Origin: Leptolyngbyaceae cyanobacterium C42_A2020_001
Lineage (GTDB): Bacteria > Cyanobacteriota > Cyanobacteriia > Leptolyngbyales > Leptolyngbyaceae
DNA: 36,056 nt
Reading direction: 5' to 3'
Assembly (NCBI GenBank): GCA_015272515.1
Contig: JACYLN010000039.1
Location: forward strand, 1-36,056
Shown here: positions 25,492 through 33,920 of the stretch, piece after piece
How positions within the stretch are numbered: the first letter of the stretch is position 1
Layout: every line of letters starts with the position of its first letter
Notes under the pieces: model-generated
Databases searched by the model: none
Seen by the model: the letters and a program-made list of their open reading frames with translations, nothing else
Told to the model about the DNA's origin: nothing
Translations under genes and position numbers: made by a program

Positions 25492-26580
25492 ATGAAAGAA
25501 CAGCAGCGTTTAGTTGGAATTGACCTGTTCCGTGGCTTTGCCATTTACGCTGTTATTCTTCTTCATATTGATGAAGGTGTGCAAAATGTACCTGCAGCAT
25601 GGTCAAAAATCACTGATTTTTCCTTGTTTGCGGTTCCTTTCTTTCTTGCTACAGCTTTTTATTTTGCTATCAATAAGCTCTATCAATCTAAAGAACCCTA
25701 TCCACTTCGGCAAAGATTGCTTCGCCTTTTAATCCCTTACGGATTCTGGTCTATTTTTTACTTAGTTTATAAGTCTGCTAAGTATGTTGCTGGTGGAGAC
25801 TCTGCTAAATTGGCAGAAATTTTTCAAGATCCACTTTCTATTATTTTCTTCGGGGGAGCTGCTTTTCATCTATATTTCCTTCCTCTACTAGCAACTGGAA
25901 CCCTGTTAATCAGAGTAGTGGAAAACTTGATTACAAGGAAGGTTTCTTTAAGAGGTTTAGGAATTCTGGCTTTAGTTAGTGTGCTGCTTTATGAGGCGGT
26001 TTTGCTGTCTGGCGATGGTCTAAAGACCCCAGAGAACATCGCATTTGAATCCCTCTTAACAGCTGTTTTCCCAACAGGCAATTCGATTCCATTGGTGCGG
26101 TTGATTTTAGTTGTCCTTTTCTGGGCTTTGAAATGTTTACCTTATGTGATGCTTGCAGCAGTTTTAACACATCCAACTTTTAATCAACGCTTTTTGAAGC
26201 TAGTCGGACGATATGCACTACTAGGAATAATTGTGTTTGTAATCCTTAATGGTTTTGGTTCTTTTGTGTTGCCGCCAGCCATTTACGAAGTTGCGAGAGG
26301 TTACACCGCTTTAATTGCCGCGATCGCCTTCTCATTCCTCTTAAAGGAAAACGCTTTAATTAGAAATTTAGGACTGTGCTCGTTTGGAATTTACCTAATT
26401 CATCTTCTTTTTGTTGAAGTTTTCCAATCTGTTTTTGTGCGTCTAAATCCCAACTATGTTAATGATCCAAGTATTGTCGTGTTTCTCCTAGCTTCAATGG
26501 TAATCCTGGTGCTCAGTTGGGGAATTACAGCACTTCTAATGAAGCGAAAGATGTTATCTCGGCTTCTCTTTGGCTTTTAA
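25492..26580 (+). CDS. Acyltransferase-3 family membrane protein
   Basis: These enzymes move acyl groups (often acetyl) across or onto surface glycans and lipids. The 362-residue protein has about ten predicted membrane helices. It opens with the family hallmark IDLFRGFAIYAVILLHID, whose Arg and His are the usual functional residues, and contains RLLRLLIPYGFWSIFY and the characteristic FHLYFLPLLAT (about 125-136). The end has FGIYLIHLLFVEVF, also typical. AGAGGAA lies about 10 nt before the ATG. It is the first gene of the AT-rich plus-strand cluster, and it probably modifies the glycan made by its neighbours. Confidence 0.87.
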   Translation: MKEQQRLVGIDLFRGFAIYAVILLHIDEGVQNVPAAWSKITDFSLFAVPFFLATAFYFAINKLYQSKEPYPLRQRLLRLLIPYGFWSIFYLVYKSAKYVAGGDSAKLAEIFQDPLSIIFFGGAAFHLYFLPLLATGTLLIRVVENLITRKVSLRGLGILALVSVLLYEAVLLSGDGLKTPENIAFESLLTAVFPTGNSIPLVRLILVVLFWALKCLPYVMLAAVLTHPTFNQRFLKLVGRYALLGIIVFVILNGFGSFVLPPAIYEVARGYTALIAAIAFSFLLKENALIRNLGLCSFGIYLIHLLFVEVFQSVFVRLNPNYVNDPSIVVFLLASMVILVLSWGITALLMKRKMLSRLLFGF

Positions 26581-26685
26581 TCTTTAAAGATTGTCTTCTT
26601 CAAAGAAGTGGATCGAACGTTTTTAAGCAGATTGTTGCAAAGTAGGCTTGTTGTAAAGTTCTTATCAGATAATTGAAAGAGACAA

Positions 26686-29600
26686 ATGATTATTGGAACT
26701 TCCCTTAGCAAACAGCTTCAGCAATATTGGAAGCACATCCACAAGTGCCGAGTAGATATTCTTATTCTTTTGATACTTTCGATTGCGATCGCCTCCATAT
26801 CATTTTTTGCATCGCAGAAAGTCCCAGAGCCAGTGATTAGCGATTTTTATGCTCAAGATGCTTGGTTTGGTAGTGATGTCCCAACCGTTTTTGGTAATTT
26901 AACTAGTCTTCAAAGTGATTTTGGTCGTAATAATAAACATCCTTTATTTCCTCTATTTGTATTTCCACCAATCTTTTTGATAGGGAAATTATTTCGGATT
27001 GAATCCATCTTAGCAGCCAAAATTGTGCTTGCCCTTGTTACTGCACTCTGGACTGGGCTGTTGTTTGTTTTATTTAGGTTGATAGGGTGTCGTCGGCTTG
27101 ATGCAACACTGTTTACGTTGGTCGGAGGGTTTAGCGCTGCTGCAATATTTTGGTTTGTTGTTCCAGAATCTTTTCCATTTGGTTCATTAACTATTTTGAT
27201 TGCACTTGTCTTTGTAGCGCTCACTCAATATCGTAAGTTTTCTCCAGCCTGGTATGTTGCATTAAATGTTGTAACTCTGAGTGTGACTATCACAAATTGG
27301 ATGGCAGGAATTTTAGTGACTATTGTCAATTATCACTGGAAAAAATTCCTGCAAGTTATGCTAATTACTTTTGGAGTAGCAAATGCCCTTTGGATTGTTC
27401 AACGGGTGGTTTTTCGCAATTCCGGTTACTCCTTTTCTTTACGAACGTTTATTGGCGAGAAGAAGTTTATGGCTGAACCAGAGCACGGGAGTGTGCTTTC
27501 AGCCATTAGCTCCTTTTTCTACCAAACAATTGTCATGCCAGCGGCACAGTTTACTGACTCTCCGGATAGACCAGGATGGCCCGATATCACTGGGAATACA
27601 CTAGCACCTGGTTCGGGAGGACTTTTTGGGACGCTCGCTGTTTTAGCCTGGACTGGGCTGTTGTGCTTAGGGATATGGGGTTTCTTTTCCACCAAACAGC
27701 ATCCCAAGTTGCGAATCGTCTTGGGTTTAACGATTCTTGGGCAACTCCTCATGCACAGTGTCTATGGTAGACAGGAGACATTCATCTATTCACTACACTT
27801 TGCGCCTCTGTTGATAGCCCTAGCCGCCTTCAGCGTGTTGACACGCCTGCGTTTAGTAGGGTTGGCGCTCGCTGGAGTGCTGGTTGTGAGTGCTGGTATT
27901 AACAATCGATCGCAATTTGACCAGATCACAACTGCCTTGCTGGATTATGGAACTCCACAGCAGCGGCTTGAATCTCAGATGCGTGTGCGCCCGTCCGATC
28001 CCTGGAGCCGTAGTGTTGGGCATGTTGTTTTAGCAACACCTGGGAGTGATCAAAATCATAAAGCATACTATGAGCCTGGTGGGAGTTTTAGCCCACTGCC
28101 AGGTAGTTTTGGCGTTTCTATTTGGCTGCTCAACAAAGATGGTAGTCTGCAAACAACGAGTGACGTTATTCCGTTAGATAAGATTCAGCAACAGTTTGTT
28201 GAAACTCCGAACAGCAATACGCCTGGAATCTTAGTAAATACAGAGTTTTATCAAGCATCCTGGTTGCCTGTAAATCCAGAAACATGGCAGTTCAATTTGA
28301 AAGTTCCAGCACAATCCGCCACAAAGCCTGCGATCGCAATTCGCAGTGTAGGTCCAGCCGGAGGAGCGATTTACTCTCTAAATTGGGATGGGCAGCGGTT
28401 GCTAATTAATGAACGCTGGTCAATCGAGGTTCCCGCTCAAGCCAAAGTGTATTTAGGCAGCGAACGTTCATCTGGATGGATCAAGCAGAAATCGAACGTA
28501 AGTCAGTGGAAAGACGAAAAAGGATGGGGAGTTGCGCGGATAGAATTGGGCGACGGAGAAGCATGGGAATTAGTAGTCGCAGATTCTGTCTCAGCACCCA
28601 AATCTATTCTGCGCGTGGCTGAAACATCAGCTAACTTAGTCCTGAATTTGCCGGATAAACAGTTTACAGACAGTCTCAATGCTCAAATTGAGCATCTCAT
28701 GATGGGGTTTGTTGGCGATCGCACTCGTCCTAGTGATCCTCTTAGCTATACCCTGCCTCGCTTTCGAGATGGCGCTTATCAGTTAGTGGCACTAGCCCGA
28801 TCTGGACAGTTAGAGGTTGCAAAACAGCTATCTACCTACTTTGCAGAAACAGACTTTCTAAATGGGATTCAGTCGGAAGCTGATGTTCCAGCCTTAGGAA
28901 TTTGGGCACTAGAAACAGTGGCAAAGCAGCTAAAGCAGCCAGATTACGACCAGTGGCTTTGGTCACACGTTCGGCGCAAAGCTGAGTTGGTCATGGATAT
29001 GGCATCCACTAATAGACCAGGTTATCCTGTGATTGAGAAATCGCAAACTCCGTTCTCGGAACATCAAGATTTTCTTACAACAGACATCGTCGCTGGCAAA
29101 ATGGATGGCAAGCCAGGATTGATTACGCTTGATACTAAGGCCAATTTCATGAGCTATCGAGCACTTCAAGATGCTGCTGCATTGGCTGATCGTTTGAATC
29201 AATTAACTGAAGCGAAACGCTGGCGTGAAAAAGCAAAACAAATTCAGGCAGCTTGGCAAAAAGGCTTCAAGAATAAGTTTTCAACCTCAGATGCAACATA
29301 CACTACAGGACTTTGGCCTAGTTGGATTGCATCTACTAACCAAAACGAGTTTGCTCAAACTCTTCAAAATCGTTGGAGCGAACAGCGTGACGAAGCTGGA
29401 CAATTGCGCCAATCACCTGCCAACCCTTACTTCAGTCTTGCTGAAACCCATCAGTGGCTATTTTTGGGCGATCGCGATCGTGTCTGGTCAACCTTAAAGT
29501 GGTTTTGGGAGCATCAAGCTTCACCAGGTCTGTATACTTGGTGGGGAAATTTTGATGGTCCCGAAGGGACTGCCCTACCTAAAAGCCTTTCCCACTGGCA

Positions 29601-29931
29601 CCGCTTTCGTGGGTGGGTCAATCCGCCCAATATCACCCCACACTATTGGACAACTGCTGAAATGGCGCTGCTGCAGTTGGATATGTTGGCATACTGTGAT
29701 CAATCTAAAAGCACACCGACCCTAATTATTGGTTCCGGAGTTCAAGAGCAATGGCTGAGCCAGCCTATGCGCGTCAAGGGGATCTTGGTTGAAGGAAATT
29801 TAGTGAATTGGACTTGGGATGGCAAACAATTAACTGTACAAATTCAAGGTGAAAAAATGCCTGTACAAGTTGGTTCTGCCTTTCCTCCGAACGTTCAAGT
29901 CAATGTCGTGACGATTCAAAAAACGGCATAG
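26686..29931 (+). CDS. Large membrane protein: GT-C-like half fused to six-hairpin glycosidase-like half
   Basis: A 1081-residue protein with two clear halves. Residues about 1-410 are polytopic (roughly 11 predicted helices). The first large loop holds SDFYAQDAWFGSD and KHPLFPLFVFPP, similar to polyprenyl-phosphate-sugar-dependent GT-C glycosyltransferases. Residues about 410-650 form a beta-rich soluble linker. Residues about 655-1000 look like an (alpha/alpha)6 barrel of the six-hairpin glycosidase kind: YTLPRFRDGAYQLVALARSG near 690 (compare the 'RDGA' opening of GH15-like enzymes), FMSYRALQDAAALADRLNQ, AKRWREKAKQIQAAWQKGF, and PHYWTTAEMALLQLDMLAY. The last ~75 residues are a small beta domain. 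Both assignments are from pattern, not from alignment. The soluble part should face the periplasm. ATG at 26686 after GAAAGAGA. Confidence 0.7.
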   Translation: MIIGTSLSKQLQQYWKHIHKCRVDILILLILSIAIASISFFASQKVPEPVISDFYAQDAWFGSDVPTVFGNLTSLQSDFGRNNKHPLFPLFVFPPIFLIGKLFRIESILAAKIVLALVTALWTGLLFVLFRLIGCRRLDATLFTLVGGFSAAAIFWFVVPESFPFGSLTILIALVFVALTQYRKFSPAWYVALNVVTLSVTITNWMAGILVTIVNYHWKKFLQVMLITFGVANALWIVQRVVFRNSGYSFSLRTFIGEKKFMAEPEHGSVLSAISSFFYQTIVMPAAQFTDSPDRPGWPDITGNTLAPGSGGLFGTLAVLAWTGLLCLGIWGFFSTKQHPKLRIVLGLTILGQLLMHSVYGRQETFIYSLHFAPLLIALAAFSVLTRLRLVGLALAGVLVVSAGINNRSQFDQITTALLDYGTPQQRLESQMRVRPSDPWSRSVGHVVLATPGSDQNHKAYYEPGGSFSPLPGSFGVSIWLLNKDGSLQTTSDVIPLDKIQQQFVETPNSNTPGILVNTEFYQASWLPVNPETWQFNLKVPAQSATKPAIAIRSVGPAGGAIYSLNWDGQRLLINERWSIEVPAQAKVYLGSERSSGWIKQKSNVSQWKDEKGWGVARIELGDGEAWELVVADSVSAPKSILRVAETSANLVLNLPDKQFTDSLNAQIEHLMMGFVGDRTRPSDPLSYTLPRFRDGAYQLVALARSGQLEVAKQLSTYFAETDFLNGIQSEADVPALGIWALETVAKQLKQPDYDQWLWSHVRRKAELVMDMASTNRPGYPVIEKSQTPFSEHQDFLTTDIVAGKMDGKPGLITLDTKANFMSYRALQDAAALADRLNQLTEAKRWREKAKQIQAAWQKGFKNKFSTSDATYTTGLWPSWIASTNQNEFAQTLQNRWSEQRDEAGQLRQSPANPYFSLAETHQWLFLGDRDRVWSTLKWFWEHQASPGLYTWWGNFDGPEGTALPKSLSHWHRFRGWVNPPNITPHYWTTAEMALLQLDMLAYCDQSKSTPTLIIGSGVQEQWLSQPMRVKGILVEGNLVNWTWDGKQLTVQIQGEKMPVQVGSAFPPNVQVNVVTIQKTA

Positions 29932-30460
29932 AAAATCTCAACTTAGAGTACTAATGCTCTGGCTTAATGTTCAAGATAGTAATTTTAGATAAAAAACAGC
30001 TTAATATGGCTTGTTTAAAACTCTGCCGAACTCATAATGGCACCGATTAATAAGTTATCTTCTTAGCAGTTCACACCCTGATAAATTCCACAGTAAGCAT
30101 TTGATTCTGGAGAATCGAGAACATTGGGAGTAAAATGTCGCGACTTAGCTTAATGAAAATCGCCGTATAATCTGCTACCAGAACTTGAATTGCGTAAGTT
30201 TAGATTTCTTATCTCAAAGTTTGAAGCTTCAATAAAGGGAAAACAGCTAACTTGCTCTACAGGAAATTTAACGGTATATCTACTGATAACACCCTACATA
30301 CCCTAGTTGTGCCAATATGAAACTTCCTAAAAAACTCAAATTGAAAGAGCAAATGCTTTCAGGCTCTTAACATTTTTATCTTAATGGTGAACCTATCTAC
30401 TAATTTGTATAGCCGCACTTCCGGGCACAGATCACTTTATAGCGTAATGTTGAGGGCGTA
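29932..30460. other. 529-bp AT-rich intergenic region
   Basis: No protein gene seen. It contains a perfect TATAAT at 30166-30171 without a good -35, and a weak terminator-like hairpin at 30345-30378; together they could bound a transcript of about 200 nt. The right end carries a 14-bp-period tandem duplication around the start of the next gene. Confidence 0.45.
30345..30378 (+). terminator. Weak terminator-like hairpin
   Basis: AAGAGC and GCTCTT pair around a 12-nt loop and AACATTTTTAT follows. It lies over 400 nt after the preceding gene, so it could end a small transcript from the TATAAT at 30166. Confidence 0.3.
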
Positions 30461-30468
30461 ATGTTGAG
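30442..30468 (+). repeat. Tandem duplication containing a 4-codon upstream frame
   Basis: GCGTAATGTTGAG occurs at 30442-30454 and 30456-30468 (period 14). The first copy creates ATG-TTG-AGG-GCG-TAA (30447-30461), whose stop overlaps the start of the following gene as TAATG. Confidence 0.7.
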
Positions 30469-32089
30469 AGAAGAGCAAAAGTTAAGCAAGCATTGGTTAG
30501 GAAAGGGCATTTCTAGTAAACAATGGCTCCTGATTTTAATCGCTCTTCTATTAGTTCTCGGTATATTTTTTCGAGTCATTAACCTTGATAAGAAGCCAGT
30601 GTGGGACGATGAAGCACACACGTTCTCAGTAATTTCAGGATATTCGGACTTGGAAGTTATTGAAAAATTTCCCGCTGCAACATCAGTTAGTGTTGGGGAT
30701 TTTCTGAAATATCAGTACCCTAATTCAGAGAGAGGGTTAGCCGATGTGCTCAAAAAGCTTTACACCGATGTTCATCCCCCTTTCTATTTCCTAACCGCAC
30801 GCTTCTGGGTTGAGCAGTTTGGTCATTCCATCGCAGCCTTGCGTAGTGTATCTGTATTCTTCAGCATATTGGCCTTGCCTTGCATTTACTGGCTGTGCTT
30901 GGAATTGTTTGAGATGCCATCAGTAGGCTATATGGCGATGGTCTTACTATCTGTTTCTCCCTTTCAAATACTTTATGCTCAAGAAAATCGACCTTACAGT
31001 TTATTTACTCTAGTCGTTCTTTTGTCCGGGGCACTATTATTACAGGCTTTAAAAAACCAGAACAAATTCGTATGGCTTGTCTACGCAGCATCTGTTGCTT
31101 TAGGAATCTACTCTCAACTATTTTTCGTTCTAGTTTTATTGGGTTATACCGTCTATGTTTTTGCGATTGAATCCTTTCGATTCACAAAGCGATTTTTCTC
31201 ATTTTTATTTGCGACTTTTCTAGGCTTTATTGCTTTCCTACCTTGGTTTGTTACTCTTTTGCTGAATTTTTCTCACTTTCAAGAAAAGTCTTCTTGGATT
31301 AAGGATAACAAGCTCACTATTCTAGGTGCTGTTCGGCTATGGTCCGAAAATATAAGTCTTTCATTTATTGATCCATGGGCGAGTGAGTATTTCGGTATTG
31401 GTCGGTTTAGTCTTTACTTTTTAATTCCATTTATCTTAGGTTTAGTCGGTTACTCGATTTATATTTTGTTCAGAAAAATTCCCAAACATGTCTATTTGTT
31501 TGTCTTTACTCTAATTGGCTCTACGGCAGTCCCTTTGATAGTTGCTGATGCTGTTTTAGGTGGAAATAGACAAATTTGGCCGCGTTATCTTGTTCCTTGT
31601 TTTTTAGGCTTCCAACTAAGCGTAGCCCATCTTCTTGCTACTCATGCTTTTCCATCTGATCTAGTTCGCCAAAATAAAAAACGTAAGTTTTGGACATTGA
31701 CAACAGTCGCCTTAATCACTAGTTCAATCATTTTTTGTACGATTATTTCACAAGCAAATTCTTGGTGGAACAAGTACGATGGTCAACTGATTCTTAATTT
31801 GACTCAGCAAATTAATCAATCTAAGTCTCCACTTTTAGTTGTAAATCGGGAATACCCAAGATCAGTTCTTTATTTTAGTTTATCTCCAAATGTCTTGCTT
31901 CAGTTTGTTGGAAATGAAAAATTGGATATTTCAATATTAGAAAAGAACCATGATGTTTTTTTGCTAAATCCTACTATGGCTTTAAGAATGGCTGTTGAGC
32001 AGAATGGATACAATTTGGAAACAATCTATAAAAATTCAGACTCAATCTCAGACCGTGTTGATGCGATTGATCTATTCAGAGTCAAGTGA
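30461..32089 (+). CDS. GT39/PMT-like polyprenyl-phosphate-sugar glycosyltransferase
   Basis: GT-C enzymes of this kind (PMT_2/ArnT-like) transfer a sugar from a polyprenyl phosphate to protein, lipid or glycan on the outer face of the membrane. The 542-residue protein has about 11 predicted helices. The first periplasmic loop holds KPVWDDEAHTFSVI with the expected acidic catalytic residues, then VHPPFYFLTARFWVEQFG, and the family-typical LLSVSPFQILYAQENRPYSLF (helices around residues 160-190). A soluble tail of about 110 residues follows the last helix. Acceptor unknown. ATG at 30461 overlaps the stop of a 4-codon upstream frame; there is no Shine-Dalgarno of note. The GT2 gene follows after 53 nt. 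Confidence 0.85.
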   Translation: MLREEQKLSKHWLGKGISSKQWLLILIALLLVLGIFFRVINLDKKPVWDDEAHTFSVISGYSDLEVIEKFPAATSVSVGDFLKYQYPNSERGLADVLKKLYTDVHPPFYFLTARFWVEQFGHSIAALRSVSVFFSILALPCIYWLCLELFEMPSVGYMAMVLLSVSPFQILYAQENRPYSLFTLVVLLSGALLLQALKNQNKFVWLVYAASVALGIYSQLFFVLVLLGYTVYVFAIESFRFTKRFFSFLFATFLGFIAFLPWFVTLLLNFSHFQEKSSWIKDNKLTILGAVRLWSENISLSFIDPWASEYFGIGRFSLYFLIPFILGLVGYSIYILFRKIPKHVYLFVFTLIGSTAVPLIVADAVLGGNRQIWPRYLVPCFLGFQLSVAHLLATHAFPSDLVRQNKKRKFWTLTTVALITSSIIFCTIISQANSWWNKYDGQLILNLTQQINQSKSPLLVVNREYPRSVLYFSLSPNVLLQFVGNEKLDISILEKNHDVFLLNPTMALRMAVEQNGYNLETIYKNSDSISDRVDAIDLFRVK

Positions 32090-32142
32090 TTGAGCTGTTA
32101 CCAGTAAGCTGAGCTGATAGGAATTTACTTTTAGGAGATTCT

Positions 32143-33165
32143 ATGATTGAACCATCAAGAGATGTTGAACTTTCTATTATTATTCCAATGTATAACGAGG
32201 AGGCGAATATTGATTATTTGTTTGAACGTCTCCTAAGTATTCTTGATGGCATGAATACAACGTATGAAGTAATTTGTGTTAATGATGGTTCAAAAGATAA
32301 CACCTTACAATGCTTAGTCGCTTACCATCAGCGTTTCCCCACAATTAAAGTTGTTGATCTATCACGAAATTTTGGGAAGGAAGTAGCTCTCAGTGCAGGG
32401 ATTGATCATGCAAGAGGGTGTGCAGTAATTCCAATTGATGCTGATTTGCAAGACCCGCCTGAATTAATCGTAGAACTTGTGGATAAGTGGAAGCAAGGCT
32501 ACGATGTTGTTTACGCAACTCGACGTTCTCGAAAAGGGGAAAGTTGGTTAAAGCGCTTTACTGCAAATGCCTTTTATCGAACGATTTCTCGAATTAGTCG
32601 AGTACCAATTCCCCGAGATACTGGAGATTTCCGTTTAATCGATCAGAAGGTTGCTGAAGCTCTTAAGCAACTGCCAGAGCGTACTCGCTTTATGAAGGGG
32701 TTGTTTGCTTGGGTAGGGTATCGTCAAACTTCGATTTATTATGATCGTCCCCAGCGTTACCGTGGCAAGAGTACTTGGAACTATTGGAAACTGTGGAACT
32801 TCGCGATTGATGGAATTGCATCCTTTAGTCTTGCGCCTCTAAAGGTGTGGAGTTACATTGGTTTGGCTCTGTCCTTATTGGCTTTTCTTTATGCTAGCTT
32901 TCTTGTGATAAGAACGCTAATTTTTGGAGTAGATGTTCCTGGCTATGCTTCGTTGATGGTTGTTTTACTGTTCTTAGGTGGGATACAACTCATAACTTTG
33001 GGAGTGATCGGTGAGTATATTGGTCGAGTTTATGAGGAAGTGAAAGGGCGACCACTATATTTAGTGAAAAACAGTTATGGATTTCATTCAACTTTATTTG
33101 ACAAGGAACAAGTGCCCCAGTCCTTAGCTCAAAAGCTTTCAATTCCTTCTCAAAGAACCCGATGA
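32143..33165 (+). CDS. GT2 polyprenyl-phosphate glycosyltransferase (GtrB/DPM1-like)
   Basis: Makes polyprenyl-phosphate-linked hexose from a nucleotide sugar at the cytoplasmic face. The 340-residue protein has the GT-A domain (ELSIIIPMYNEEANIDYLF, VICVNDGSKDNT, SRNFGKEVALSAGIDHA, VIPIDADLQDPPE with its Asp-x-Asp, TGDFRLID, RTRFMKGLFAWVGYRQ, RYRGKSTWNYWKLW). Two C-terminal membrane helices follow (about 232-255 and 263-288), then EYIGRVYEEVKGRPLY. This is the complete GtrB pattern. AGGAGA lies 6-7 nt before the ATG. It overlaps the next gene by 4 nt (ATGA, 33162-33165), so the two are translationally coupled. It likely supplies the donor used by the GT39 and GT87 neighbours. Confidence 0.93.
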   Translation: MIEPSRDVELSIIIPMYNEEANIDYLFERLLSILDGMNTTYEVICVNDGSKDNTLQCLVAYHQRFPTIKVVDLSRNFGKEVALSAGIDHARGCAVIPIDADLQDPPELIVELVDKWKQGYDVVYATRRSRKGESWLKRFTANAFYRTISRISRVPIPRDTGDFRLIDQKVAEALKQLPERTRFMKGLFAWVGYRQTSIYYDRPQRYRGKSTWNYWKLWNFAIDGIASFSLAPLKVWSYIGLALSLLAFLYASFLVIRTLIFGVDVPGYASLMVVLLFLGGIQLITLGVIGEYIGRVYEEVKGRPLYLVKNSYGFHSTLFDKEQVPQSLAQKLSIPSQRTR

Positions 33166-33809
33166 TGCCCAAGTTAAAGCGTCAGCTATTTCTACTCACA
33201 CTACTCTGTATTGCTGTAACAGCGCTTGGAGTTTATGTGATTGGTGGTATTGATCCAGTTCAGATTCAACAGCATCTTCAGAAACTTGGTGTTTGGGCAC
33301 CTGTTATCTATGTAGTTCTTTACATAGTTGCTACTTTGCTTCTGCTTCCATCAACAGCACTGAATCTAGCTGGAGGTGCACTCTTTGGTCTGTGGGTTGG
33401 AACTTTGTGGACTAGCATTGCTGCGGTGATCGCTGCAGTAGTTACCTTTTGGTTTACGCGCACCATAGGATACGACTTTGTTTCAAAAAGGTTTGTAGGA
33501 CAGTGGAAAGCGATTGATGCCGAGTTTAGATCAGGCGGATTGTTTTACATTTTCGCGATCCGTTTGTTACCGCTTATTCCCTATGGACTGGTAAATTTTG
33601 CTGCAGGGTTAACCTCCATTCGTTTTCGTGATTACTTCTGGGGCACGACTTTCGGGACGTTTCCTGGTGTCTTTCCTTTTGTGATGCTCGGTAGTTCTGG
33701 ATTAAAGGTGATGAAGACAGGAGATATATTACCGCTCCTTACTGCTCTAGGACTTATAGGTTTGTTGATGTTGGGAAGTACTTGGTATCGCCGTCGCTGT
33801 TCACGTTAA
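33162..33809 (+). CDS. TVP38/TMEM64-family membrane protein (DedA/VTT superfamily)
   Basis: A 215-residue polytopic protein. The VTT-domain core is recognisable: VVLYIVATLLLLPSTALNLAGG, then LFGLWVGTLWTSIAAVIAA, FWFTRTIGYDF, and the hallmark FYIFAIRLLPLIPYGLVNFAAG with FRDYFWGTTFGTFPGVF. DedA-superfamily members include carriers that return undecaprenyl phosphate to the inner leaflet; TVP38 members themselves are less characterised. Two successive ATGs (33162 and 33165) both stay in frame. The 4-nt overlap with the GT2 gene argues for a shared task, possibly movement of the lipid carrier. A short hairpin with AATCT/AGATT-like arms follows the stop but is weak. Confidence 0.9.
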   Translation: MMPKLKRQLFLLTLLCIAVTALGVYVIGGIDPVQIQQHLQKLGVWAPVIYVVLYIVATLLLLPSTALNLAGGALFGLWVGTLWTSIAAVIAAVVTFWFTRTIGYDFVSKRFVGQWKAIDAEFRSGGLFYIFAIRLLPLIPYGLVNFAAGLTSIRFRDYFWGTTFGTFPGVFPFVMLGSSGLKVMKTGDILPLLTALGLIGLLMLGSTWYRRRCSR

Positions 33810-33920
33810 GGATCCATTCTAAAAATCTAGAATGGTTTGAATTAAGTATTGGAAATCTCTTCTTTAAATATTTGTTTGATAATCGAAAAGTCGGCAACTT
33901 CTTTGAAAAACGGAAAGACG

